This document shows positions 12,513-24,923 of a stretch of 64,000 bases of DNA, piece by piece. Under the pieces are notes generated by a model. It was not told the origin of the DNA. It saw nothing but the letters and a program-made list of their open reading frames with translations, and did not search any database. Both the position numbers and the translations under genes were made by a program. The DNA comes from Scylla paramamosain (lineage: Eukaryota; Arthropoda; Malacostraca; Decapoda; Portunidae), in NCBI RefSeq assembly GCF_035594125.1, contig NC_087173.1, positions 13,819,255 through 13,883,254 on the forward strand, written 5' to 3'. Numbering within the stretch: the stretch's first letter is position 1; every line of letters starts with the position of its first letter.

Positions 12513-12563
12513 TGCAACGAGATAAGCAAACTTCCACTGTTTAATACAAGGCTTGAAACTCAC

Positions 12564-12660
12564 CTGAACAAGACGTTGCAATGACACCGGATCGACAGTG
12601 ACAGTGTGGCGTGTGTGTGTCCTTGTTCGTGTGGAGAGGAGTGGTGGAGGACAAGATAAA
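12564..12660 (-). other. exon-like segment with GTGAGTTTCAAG donor
   Basis: On the minus strand an open segment ends TTGTTCAG before GTGAGTTTCAAG. The same donor extension follows the exon-like segments at 7494 and, in part, 8071. The encoded sequence is not clearly related, so only the junction is similar. Confidence 0.2.
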
Positions 12661-13500
12661 AGATGAGAACGAGGAGAAAGAAAACTAAAATCGAGAAGCG
12701 TTGAATCAGCAGAAAAAGGAAGAGGAATGTGAGCCCCATCTGCAGATGTAAGGTGAGGAACACAAGGCCGGCGGAGAGGGCGAGGATGATGATAACGATA
12801 ACGATGGAAAGGCAACGAGGAGGAAGAGGGACACGAGGACAAACGTTAAAAAAGACTAAAGGGGGAAAAGAAAGGAGGAGCAGCAGCAGCAGCAGCCAAA
12901 GGAAGCTACACCACCGCTCCTCGCCACCACGACACACACACTGAAAAATGGGAAGTCCCTCAGGCTCGACCCTTCATCGCCTCGAGCTCACGTCTCGAAA
13001 CCTAAGAAAGTTCGAACAGCAAAAATAGCAATCCCATCTTTTCTGAAACGTACTCTGACCTGTACCGAAAACCTTGTACTGTGCCTGTACATCAGTCGCA
13101 GTTTAACAGTTTATTAAAGAAAGGTTGGTTACAAAACAGTGCATAGGGGCGCACGAACATAGGTTGGGGATTAATAACACTACAGAAAAAAAAAAAAATA
13201 AATAAATAAAAGCGCTGCAAGAGAACTGGGCACCCAGGCTTGTTATTTTTGTATTGTGGTTTATGAAATGTTACGGGGGATGTTCGTTTTATTTTTGTGT
13301 TATATATAATTGTATATTACAATAGTTAAGTTTTTGTTATTATTAACGACTTAATGATGTGATATGAGGAATATTTATGACTCCATGTTACAGGCTATTG
13401 TAATGTGAAACTTCATTGATGATTTATTACCGATTACCGTTGTATTATTTTGTTAGGATGGGTGAGATGAGCTTATCGCTGCCGATTCCATTAACAAACA
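12661..13500. other. no gene seen
   Basis: Mixed DNA with an A-run near 13186-13210. No repeat family or exon was recognised. Confidence 0.35.
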
Positions 13501-13501
13501 T

Positions 13502-13537
13502 ATGCTGCTGCTGCTGCCACTACTACTACTATTACTG

Positions 13538-13571
<34 letters not shown>

Positions 13572-13601
13572 CGATATTACTAACACCATCATCACCACCA
13601 T

Positions 13602-13636
<35 letters not shown>

Positions 13637-13753
13637 TTACTACTACTACACTACTATTATTATCAATATTACTACCACCACCACCACCACCATCACTACT
13701 ACTACTACTATTACTACTACTACTATTATCAATATTACCATCACCACCACCAT

Positions 13754-13784
<31 letters not shown>

Positions 13785-13790
13785 GGTTCT
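13502..13790. repeat. compound (CTG/CTA/CAC)n trinucleotide array
   Basis: About 290 bp of trinucleotides alternates among CTG, TAC, ATT and CAC blocks. A block from ACTATTATTATCAATATTAC through the CAC run and the following TAC run occurs twice (near 13650 and 13722). Confidence 0.95.
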
Positions 13791-13915
13791 AGGGTGATTC
13801 GTCCCCGGGTGAAATGTCCCGGTTGCTTCATCCCCGGGGTATTCATCCCTGGAGGATTGGAACCCTAGGGTTATTTGTCCCCTAGGGTGATTCGTTCCCT
13901 TGGCTGTATTTTTGT
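13790..13915 (+). repeat. degenerate GGGTGATTCGTCCCC tandem motif
   Basis: Variants of GGGTGATTCGTCCCC occur about five or six times at roughly 20-bp spacing. Together they look like a subterminal repeat. A FLYWCH-finger frame lies about 200 bp downstream, so this could be the edge of a MULE-type transposon. Confidence 0.6.
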
Positions 13916-13958
13916 CGCGTTAGTTACGAAACTCCATTACTACGACAAAATCCGACCA

Positions 13959-13989
<31 letters not shown>

Positions 13990-14090
13990 GATGTTGTGTG
14001 AGTGTGTTGTTCGAATCATGATTTGATACATCAGGTTGTTAGCTTGACTACCGTTCACTGGTTCGGTTTTCTATTTTCACTTTTCAGTAC

Positions 14091-14600
14091 GTGGGCCACC
14101 ACAGTCAGAGCAACATGCCGCACACAATCCTATCAAGCCGTGGCAGGGAAAAGCTTGTTGATGATCTTAACTTCATCTACGCTGCACAGAAGAAAAACGC
14201 CGATGGAACCAAGCAATACTGGCGATGTGAGGCTACTGCATGCAAGGCTCTTGTTCACACAACAGTAGGGGATGAAACCTTCACTATCGTGAAAGTGCGA
14301 ACGGGCACAATCATTCCACGACTGCTGCGGCTGTGAAGTCGAGGGAGGCCATGGGCGAGCTGAAAGCTGATGCTACTTCTACTCAAGAATGTTCTCGTGC
14401 TTTGGTGGCTAACGTTTTGTCAAAAGTGGATGAACATTCACTGGCTCATGTGCCGTCCACATCTACTACGAGCCGCTACGTGCGGCAGTGACGACAGGAC
14501 GCTCAACAAGCTCCTCCAATTCCCCTGACTCGCACTGGCTATGTTATTCCTGAAGAGTACACCAAGTTAACAGTCGGGAAAGATGTTTTTTATTTCATTT
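14091..14600 (+). pseudogene. FLYWCH-type zinc finger, MULE transposase N-terminus relic
   Basis: The frame from about 14115 encodes a FLYWCH pattern: RGREKLVDD, a FIYAAQKK segment, then YWRCEATACKALVHT with the WxC and C-x-H residues. The final histidine pair (HNH) is in the next frame, at about 14309, so a one-base frameshift splits the finger. The second frame runs about 60 codons to TGA near 14489, then continues open through a VIPEEY segment until it dissolves into T-rich DNA. FLYWCH fingers often precede MULE-type transposases; the catalytic domain is absent here. A domesticated gene is less likely given the frameshift and stop. Confidence 0.6.
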
Positions 14601-15939
14601 TTTTCTTTATTCTTCAAGTTTCTTTTTTTTACACACACTATATACATAAATTCAGGAACATATATTCTCTTTTTTTTTTTTCTTTATTTCATCCTCTTGA
14701 ACAAGCTACGGTTTTCACACTTATATACATAATTTTATTATAAGATATTCTTCTTCTTTTTTTTTTTTTTTTTTTATCTTTTTAGCGTTTTTTTATTTAA
14801 TCATTTTCTTCACATATCTTTTTCACATTTCTTCATATTTTCGTTTTCCTTCGTGTAATTTCATTCTCTTGGATGAATCCATCCATAATTGTTACATTTT
14901 TTTTTTCTTTGCATTTTTTTACAAACACGTCCATTGTTTTACATTTGTTTTTCTTGCCGCATGAAAAGCAAGGCTCAAGTTTATGTAGGAAAAAAAGTTA
15001 ATTTATCCTCTCCATCAAATTAACTTTTTTTACACATGCTTCAATAATTTTACTACATTTTTTTTCCTTTTTCTTTTTTGTCCTTTTCAAGTTCCGTTTT
15101 TCCCATTGATATACATAACCTTACTAATTTTTTTATTTTTTTTTTTCTGTTTTATTTTTTTACGTTACGGTTTTCACACACATACATAATTGTATTACAA
15201 TATCTTGTTTTTCTTCTTTATTATTTTTTTTATTCACATTTTCACGTTTTTATTTTTTCATTCTCTTGAAAGATATATTTTTCACATATTTCACATTTTC
15301 TTTTCCTTGTTTTCCCTCTCGGACAAATCCCGCTGTTCACACAAACATCCACATTGCGTATTTATTTCCTTTATTTTTTCACAAATGCATCCATTATTTT
15401 GGTTTATATTTTGTTGGTTTTTCTTTTCCTGTTTTAATTCTTTTTGGGGAACGTTTTTCACACACATATGTAAAATTTTAATACATTATTTTCTTTTTTT
15501 CGTGTTTTTTTTTATTTCACAGAGAAAATGTTCTTCCTGCGTGACAAGCAAGGCTCAGATTCTTCTAGGAAAACACACAATTAATCCTCTTCTTCACGCT
15601 GTCTTTCTTTTTTTTTCATTTATTTCACAGAGAAAATGTTCTTCCTGCGTGACAAGCAAGGCTCAGATTCTTGCAAGAAAACACACAATTCATCTTCTTC
15701 TTCACGCTGTCTTTCTTTTTCACACAGGCATCCTTAATTTTACTGCATATCTTATTGTTTTTATTTTTTCTTTTCTTTTTTGTAATTTTCAGGTTTTGTT
15801 TTCCATACATAATTTTACTACCTTCTCCTTTTTTCCTATTTTTTTTTTTTTTTTTTTTTGTTTTATCCTCTTGATCAAGTTACGCTTTCCACACAAACAT
15901 CGATAATATTATTACAGCACGTATTTTACTTTTTCTTTG

Positions 15940-15973
<34 letters not shown>

Positions 15974-16140
15974 TCTAAGTTACGTTTTTCATTCTTTTTA
16001 ACTTGTGTTATCTTATATTTATTTCTTTTCTTTATTTTTTTCATGATCAAGTTTTTTCTTTCACACATGATATATGCATATTTTTCTTCAACGTTTTTCT
16101 TTCCTTTCATCCTCCTGAGCAAGTTACGGTTTTTATAATT
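14590..16140. repeat. degenerate T-rich tandem array, part 1
   Basis: A roughly 100-bp module recurs with heavy drift. It has a CTCTTGAACAAGTTACG-like box, then TTTTCACACA, then ACATACATAATTTTATTACA, then a long T-run. Boxes lie near 14695, 15850 and 16103. A separate GACAAGCAAGGCTCAGATTC module recurs at about 15542 and 15650, and at about 14957 as AAAGCAAGGCTCAAG. A precise 108-bp tandem duplication begins at 15521 and 15629. The Phe/Leu-rich open frames are composition artefacts. Confidence 0.85.
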
Positions 16141-16153
16141 ATGCACATAATTG

Positions 16154-16255
<102 letters not shown>

Positions 16256-16289
16256 TTTATACTTCACTAAGTACACATGTATGTACTGT

Positions 16290-16665
16290 GATGTCCAGGT
16301 AACAAAAGCCAAAAGACAAGGAGTCCGTGCACCACAACATTTGGTTCTCTTGCGCAACACAAGAGAGCCATGAAAGCAAGGGTGGACTTTGCCGCGGCAC
16401 AGGCAGCGTCACATCTCAGGCCTGGGCACACAGAGAGCAATGTCTACAGCGACACTGGCACACCTGTCTCAGCAAACACTTTGAGACGCCTGCATGTACT
16501 GGATGGCACGATGAAACACCCGCCAAGAGAAAAGTGCGAGGCACGCAGCCAGCAGAGCGAGGGGCAGACGCCGTTTTCTGGAGATGCAGTCATTTGCACT
16601 CTTGCTCACACGTCCTTCACATTCATCAACAGCTTTTCGTACTTTTTGTTGTTGTTTATAGATAA
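16290..16665 (+). other. GC-richer island with open frame, not recognised
   Basis: A 130-codon frame (16370-16762) starts MKARVDFAAAQ and has ordinary composition up to about 16650, unlike the T-rich flanks. It has no recognised domain and no clear splice sites. It could be a relic of an inserted element or an exon remnant. Confidence 0.25.
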
Positions 16666-16669
16666 ATGC

Positions 16670-17090
16670 TCTATGATCGACACTGACCCTTTTTTTTTTT
16701 CTATCAAAATAAAAAAAAAACATTTAAGAAAATATTTTCATACGAATAAAAAAGTTTTCTAATAATTATTCTAATAAATATTAATTTTACGACGACTTGT
16801 TAAAGAAGTAGTTATTGACAGACCTAGAAAAAATGCTCCCCTGCATGACGAACTACTTCAAACACTGACTGAATTAAAATGTTGAAGAGTTATGTTGCAA
16901 TTAGCAAGACCATCTTCTATTTTACATATTTTTATTTTTCTATTTTTTTCTTTTACATAAATCTGGTTGTAACTCCTCATGAACATGTTTCACGACAGTA
17001 CGCATCTACACAAAAAGTATCATTAAGCTACAGTGATATTTAGTGACGTGAAAACAATACGGGGAAATACCCCAACCTTACACCCACTAT
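16670..17090. other. no gene seen
   Basis: AT-rich DNA without a recognised repeat or coding frame. Confidence 0.4.
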
Positions 17091-17091
17091 T

Positions 17092-17390
17092 ATGGGTCCT
17101 CGTGGCCCAGTGGGTAGAGTGATGGACTTTGGAGTTTTGAGTGAGGGACGCCGGGGTTCAAACCCCACTCAGAACTCACAAGAAACTTCAAGGGCATCCT
17201 CTCCATCGCCACGTGTGGTGTGCCTAACAAGCACACAACACCACGTGGTGATGGAGCTTCGTCACCACGTGGGCCTAACGTGCCTAACAAACACACAATA
17301 GGTGACGGAGCTGCCCACGGGAGGTGAGAGAGCAACACCTCCCTGTGCCTCCCACGGGAGGTGAGAGATGCAAGGGGCAATATGTTATCA
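17092..17390 (+). mobile_element. tRNA-derived SINE with hairpin-rich body
   Basis: The A box TGGCCCAGTGGGTAGAG (17103-17119) and B box GGGGTTCAAACCCC (17153-17166) are correctly spaced for a Pol III internal promoter. The body contains stem-loops at 17201-17256 and 17255-17312 and a doubled CCCACGGGAGGTGAGAG motif near 17312-17370. The 3' end runs into (ATA)n. Confidence 0.85.
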
Positions 17391-17391
17391 A

Positions 17392-20060
<2,669 letters not shown>

Positions 20061-20229
20061 GTAAGAATGCGACATGTACCTTAAATCTGAGGAGAGAGAG
20101 AAAAAGACACGTTACAAAAGTGTTGTGGTTTGAGCAGCACAAGAGCAACAAGATGCAAGACTGGTGCACGGAAATAAAGTACACACAGAGATAGCGCACC
20201 TAATGAATAGCACTTCTAAATGCACCTTG

Positions 20230-20600
20230 TCAAACAGTGCTGGGTGGACAGAATGGACACAGGAATCGGGTTGCTAGTGCTGAGTCATTAGGGAGCTATA
20301 AAAGATGAGATAAATGTATGGATGGAGATGATAAGAGATAATGGATTCAAGCTTGAAAAAAAAAAGTTATACTTAAAAAAGGACTGGAAAAAATTGGTTC
20401 TCAAACAGAATGGTGGATGAATGGAAGGGACTCAAGAATCAGGTTGTTAGTGCTGAGTCATTAGGGAGCTTTGAAAGGAAATTAGACACATGAATGGATG
20501 GGGATGACAGGTGGAAACAGGCAGGTGTGCTTCAAACAGGGACTGCCACATGTAGGCCAGATGGCTTCCTGCACCAGTCCTTGTGTATTGTGTAAGAAGT
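20230..20600 (+). mobile_element. two CR1-like LINE 3' end fragments in tandem
   Basis: The GTTGCTAGTGCTGAGTCATT block at about 20268 recurs near 20442 as GTTGTTAGTGCTGAGTCATT. Each copy continues with GGGAGCT and ATGGATGG(A/G)GATGA. Only the second reaches the terminal GGGACTGCCACATGTAGGCC and GATGGCTTCCTGCACCAG sequence. Both match the C-terminus and tail of the copy at 37600-38705. Confidence 0.75.
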
Positions 20601-20635
20601 GTTCTATGTTCTCACATCATGACTGTTTTTCACAG

Positions 20636-20757
20636 GCAACAGATTATTTTAATCAGAATCTTGAGGATGATCTTTTTACTGCTGGGATGGCAGTGTTTGG
20701 CAATGACTATATTCATGAAATAACACTTGGAAACTGCAATATTTTCCATAAAAGACT
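20636..20757 (+). CDS. candidate internal exon, unrecognised product
   Basis: The segment lies between a good acceptor (GTTTTTCACAG) and a perfect donor (GTAAGT at 20758-20763). It is open throughout and encodes 40 codons starting ATDYFNQNLEDDLF, with a VFGNDYIHEITLG stretch. Composition is protein-like and there is no simple repeat. It is on the strand opposite to the VIT/VWA gene, so if real it belongs to another gene. No partner exon was identified. Confidence 0.4.
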
Positions 20758-20789
20758 GTAAGTGGAAGGTATAAACTCTTTGTTCAATC

Positions 20790-21240
20790 AATTAAAAAAT
20801 TGAACAAGTTCTTGAAAATACCAATAACTTTCGCTAAACTGTAGAATCCTTGTGAAACTGTCAACAGCCCACCCTGCCACACACCACCTCACCCTTCACA
20901 TCACCTCTGTTCAGTCAGTACTAGTGGTGAACACACTCTTGGAAACCCTCACAGCTTTCATTAAACTGATAGAAGGGAGAACTCATGTTGAACTTATGTT
21001 GAACAGTCTCCCTGCCACACACACCACCAAACATCCTACTCATTTCCAGATACTGTTTATTTCTGGGCAAAGTACAGTGCCTTTGCAACTCATCGTCTAC
21101 ACAATGAAGGGATCACCAAGGAGATTAATGAACTGAGTGAACCTAAACCTAATCTAACCCTCAGATGAAGACGTTAATATTACTTCAGCATCATCCAACT
21201 CTTCTTATTACCTCACCTAAACTGACTCTTCACCTCACCT
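20790..21240 (+). repeat. unclassified dispersed repeat
   Basis: The part at about 21045-21200 matches 45778-45935: TTTCCAGA(T/C)ACTG, TTTCTGGGCA(A/G)AGT, CTACA-AATGAAGGGA, then TAATGAAC, then a TTTCATCATTATCC-like end. A CTTGAAAATACCAATAACTTTC unit at about 20810 recurs as AAATCCCAGTAACTTTCCTC near 28440. No coding motifs were found. Confidence 0.55.
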
Positions 21241-21256
21241 CACTTCACCTAACCTG

Positions 21257-21260
<4 letters not shown>

Positions 21261-21304
<44 letters not shown>
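21261..21304. repeat. (GA)n microsatellite
   Basis: An uninterrupted GA run of about 22 units. Confidence 0.97.
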
Positions 21305-21307
<3 letters not shown>

Positions 21308-21351
21308 CCCCATAAATAAACAAAACAAACAAATCCGTTGGCTCTTCCCAC

Positions 21352-21490
21352 CTGTCATGAGTAGCCAGGTATGGGTGGCTTGTCATAGATGTCCTTGAGT
21401 GGCGCCAGGATTTCTGTGCCCCCCATGTCGGCTTTCATCGCGGCCTGCAGCTGGCATGCCTCACGCAGCGTTGCCTCTGAGTACACACGA
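21352..21490 (-). CDS. VWA5A-like: VIT/VWA protein (VWA5A-like), exon 7 of those visible
   Basis: After one carried base the exon encodes RVYSEATLREACQLQ, then ADMGGTEILAPLKDIYD, then PPIPGYS. This aligns with the VWA-domain segment of vertebrate VWA5A around its LGGTEILAPLQ block, and the Thr of GGTE is the expected third MIDAS ligand. The donor CAG/GTGGGA (21351-21350) is good. The acceptor AG (21492-21491) lacks a strong pyrimidine tract. An in-frame TGA (21357-21355) sits two codons before the donor, where an arginine CGA codon would fit. Later exons were not found at lower coordinates. Confidence 0.8.
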
Positions 21491-21756
21491 CTCCCCGTGC
21501 AACAGTCACACCACAAGGATTATGGTAAGCACACACACACACACACACACAGAAGACAGTAGGCACCCGCTGAAATAATAATTACTCCCAGTGAGGTCTA
21601 AAGCACTATTCAGGGGGTGCTGTGAACTTATCATTAAACCCAGCTGTGACCTCATTAAACATTTCTCTTTGTGTCTCACAACACAAGGGGGCAGTCAGAG
21701 CCTGCCCTTTAAAGACAACTCTCTTCCTCCACACAAAACTACAAGCACCTAATAAC

Positions 21757-24685
21757 ACACACACCCTTCACTCGAAAATTAAAAATTATCATGGCGACTC
21801 CTACACCAGCCTCGGAGTTCCCATTTGGGGAGGGGACCTCAAATGTCCCCAAGTCGGACTGCTCTTATGAGGTGTCTTGACACCCCCGTCAACTTTTTCT
21901 TCATTAACTTCTGCAATATTCACGGTCTAAGATCTAATTTTCAATCTGTAGAACACCACCTCTCCTCTTCTAAACCTCATCTTCTTTTCCTCACTGAAAC
22001 AAAGGTGTCTAAGGCAACTGACAGTAACCCTTTTTCTGCTCTCTCCTAATTTCTCTATCCTACTCGCGTGCCCACGCTCCTGAAACTTCAGAGATTTCCA
22101 CCATCTGGCTACGACTACAGTCACTCTCAAACTAAATTTATCTGTGCTGTATACCTCTCACCTAACTCCTCTGGCTATAAGAAATTCTTTGACTACTTAA
22201 CTTCCAAAGTAGAGCACATTCTGACTCTCTTCCCTTTTTCAGAGATCTCCATACTTGGAGACTTTAGTGTTCACCACCAGCTTTGGCTTTCCTCTCCCTT
22301 CATTGACCATACTGGTAAACTAGCCTTCAACTTTGCTATCCTCCATGACCTAGAGCAATTGGTGCGACACCCTACTCGTCTTCCTGACTGTCTTAGAGAT
22401 ATGCCCAACATTCTTGACTTTTTCCGTTGGGCTCCTCAGATCACAACCTCATATCTGTATCTTGTCTTATTGCTCCAGTCCCTACTCAGGATCCCCCTAA
22501 GTGAAGGTGCCTCTAGCATTTTGCCTCTGCTAGTTGGGAGAACCTGAGGAGGTATTTTGCTGATTTTCCTTGGAATGACTACTGCTTCCGTGTCAGAGAT
22601 CCGTCTTTGTGTGCTGAGCGCATAACAGAGATGATGGTGTCTGGCATGGAGGCGTACATTCCTCACTCTTTTTCTCGATCAAAACCTTCCAAAGCTTGGT
22701 TTAACACAGCTTCTTCTTGTGCTATACAGGATAGAGAGGTGGCCCACTAAAGATACTTAAGCCTTCCATCACCAGAATCTCATGCACTTTATTTTTTTCT
22801 GCTCAGAACCATGGCAAGTCTGTTCTTCAACTAGCGAAAAAACTCCTTTATTGATAGAAAGTGTGAAAAACTTTCAAGATCTAACTCCCCTTGTGATGCC
22901 TGGTATCTAGCTAAAAATATCTCCAATAACTTTGCTTCTTCTTTCTTTCCTTTATTTCAACCAGATGGCATTAGTGCTATCACATCTATGTCTAAAGCTG
23001 AACTCTTCGTTCAAACCTTTGCTAAAAACTCTATCTTGGACGATTCAGGGGTTGTTCCTCCCTCTCCTCCACCATCTGACTACTTCATGCTACCTATTGA
23101 AATTCTTCGCAATAATGTTTTTCATGCCCTCGGAAGGCTTATGGACCTGATGGGGTCCCTCCTATTGTTCTCTGAAACTGTGCCTCCGTGCTTGCACCTT
23201 GCCTAGTCAAACTCTTTTAACTCTGTCTGTCAACATCTACCTTTCCTTCTTGCTGGAAGTTTGCCTACATTCAGCCTGTTCCTAAAAAGGGTGACCGTTC
23301 TAATTCCTCAAACTACCGTCCTATTGCTGTAATTTCCTGCCTATTTAAGTTTTTGAATCTATCCTCAACAAGAAGATTCTTAAACATCTATCACTTCACA
23401 ACTTCTATCTGATTGTCAGTATGGATTCCGTCAAGGCCGCTCTACTGGTGATCTTCTGGCTTTCCTTACTGAGTCTTGGTCATCCTCTTTTAGAGAATTT
23501 GGTGAAACTTTTGCTGTTGAATTAAGCATATCTAAAGCTTTTGATAGAGTCTGGCACAAAGCTTTGATTTCCAAACTACCCTCCTATGGCTTCTATCCTT
23601 CTCTCTGTTGCTTCATCTCGAGTTTCCTTTCTGACTGTTCTATTGCTGCTGTAGTAGACAGTCACTGTTTTAATTTTATTAACAGTGCAGCTCCTCAGGG
23701 TTCTGTCCTGTCACCCACTCTCTTCCTATTAATCATCAATGATCTAAACCAAACACTCCTACGCTGATGATACCACCCTGCACTTATTCCACGTCTTTTC
23801 ATAGACGTCCAACCCTAGAGGACTTTACTTCCCTACAGGAAGTAAACCTTTCACGCAGGGAAGCCACAGAGCGCATGACTTTGGATCTCTCTAAAATTTC
23901 TGATTGGGGGAGAGCAAACTTAGTATTGTTCAATGTCTCAAAAACTCATGGCTTCATCTATCAACTCGACACAACCTTCCAGACAACTATCCCCTCTTTT
24001 TCAGTGACACTCAACTGTCCCCCTCTTCTACACTGAATATCCTCGGTCTGTCCTTTACTTATAATCTGAACCGGAAACTTGACATCTCATCTTTATCTAA
24101 AACAGCTTCTAAGAATTTAGGTGTTCTGAGATGTCTCCGCCAGTTTTTCTCACCCCCCCCCCCCTTATCTGCTAACTCTGTACCATCCTTATCCATCCAT
24201 GTATAGGGTATGTTTCACATGTCTGAGGGAGGTTCTACTCATACTGCTCTTCTAGACAGGGTGGAATCAAAAGCTTTTCATCTCATCAACTCCTCTCCTC
24301 TAACTGACTGTCTTCAGCCTCTCTCATCGCCACAGTGTTACATCTCTAGCTGTCTTCTACCGCTAATTTCATGCTAATTGCTCTTCTGATCTTGCTAACT
24401 GCATGCCTCCCCTCTTCCCATGGCCTCGTTGCACAAGACTCTTCTTTCTCTCATCCCTATTCTGTCCACCTCTCTAACGCAAGGGTGAACCAGTATTCTC
24501 AATCATTCATCACTTTCTCTGGTAAACTCTGGAACTCCCTGCCTGCTTCTGTATTTCCACCTTCCTATGACGTGAATTCCTTCAAGAGGGAGGTTTCAAG
24601 ACACTTATCCTTCAATTTTTGACTACCGCTTTGGACCCTTTTATGGGACTGGCATTTTAGTGGGCTTTTTTTTTTTTTTTTATTG
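21757..24685 (+). mobile_element. Jockey/BS-like LINE, near full length but inactivated
   Basis: The copy starts with the CACCCTTCACTC leader. It then encodes an endonuclease ([29 protein letters not shown] near 22257-22290), a linker, and a reverse transcriptase. The RT has a YGFRQGRSTG-like fingers motif near 23420, SKAFDRVWHKAL (about 23530-23565) and a weakened LLIINDL block (about 23735). The YADD box near 23762 is frameshifted. The tail includes SVHLSNARVNQYSQSF and KLWNSLPASVFPPSYD. At least ten frameshifts or stops make it inactive. The 3' tail stops at a T-run where the minus-strand CR1 begins. Confidence 0.85.
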
Positions 24686-24923
24686 GCACAAGAGGAGGAG
24701 GAATACAAAGGAATACAAAGGAATGAACAGACAGCAACAGCCCTACTGGGCCTAACGAGGCTGTCTGTGTGTCTATTCTACCACTACCACTACAGATTCT
24801 AAGAGTTAGAGGCTGGAGGACACTAGGGTTCAAAGGAAGGAAAACAAGAGAGCATAGGGAGAAGGAAAGGCTAAGATGTGATAGGAAAGGATGAAAGAGA
24901 AATTATACTATTCACTACAGTAA

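Noticed and set aside
13502..13792. Leu/Tyr/His-rich open frame
   Set aside because: It is a translation of trinucleotide microsatellites.
15190..15906. Long Phe-rich open frame (238 codons)
   Set aside because: The T-rich tandem array produces it. It has no domain and contains the 108-bp duplication.
17092..17166. Functional tRNA gene on the plus strand
   Set aside because: The head resembles a tRNA but lacks a matching 3' acceptor strand. It is the head of a SINE.
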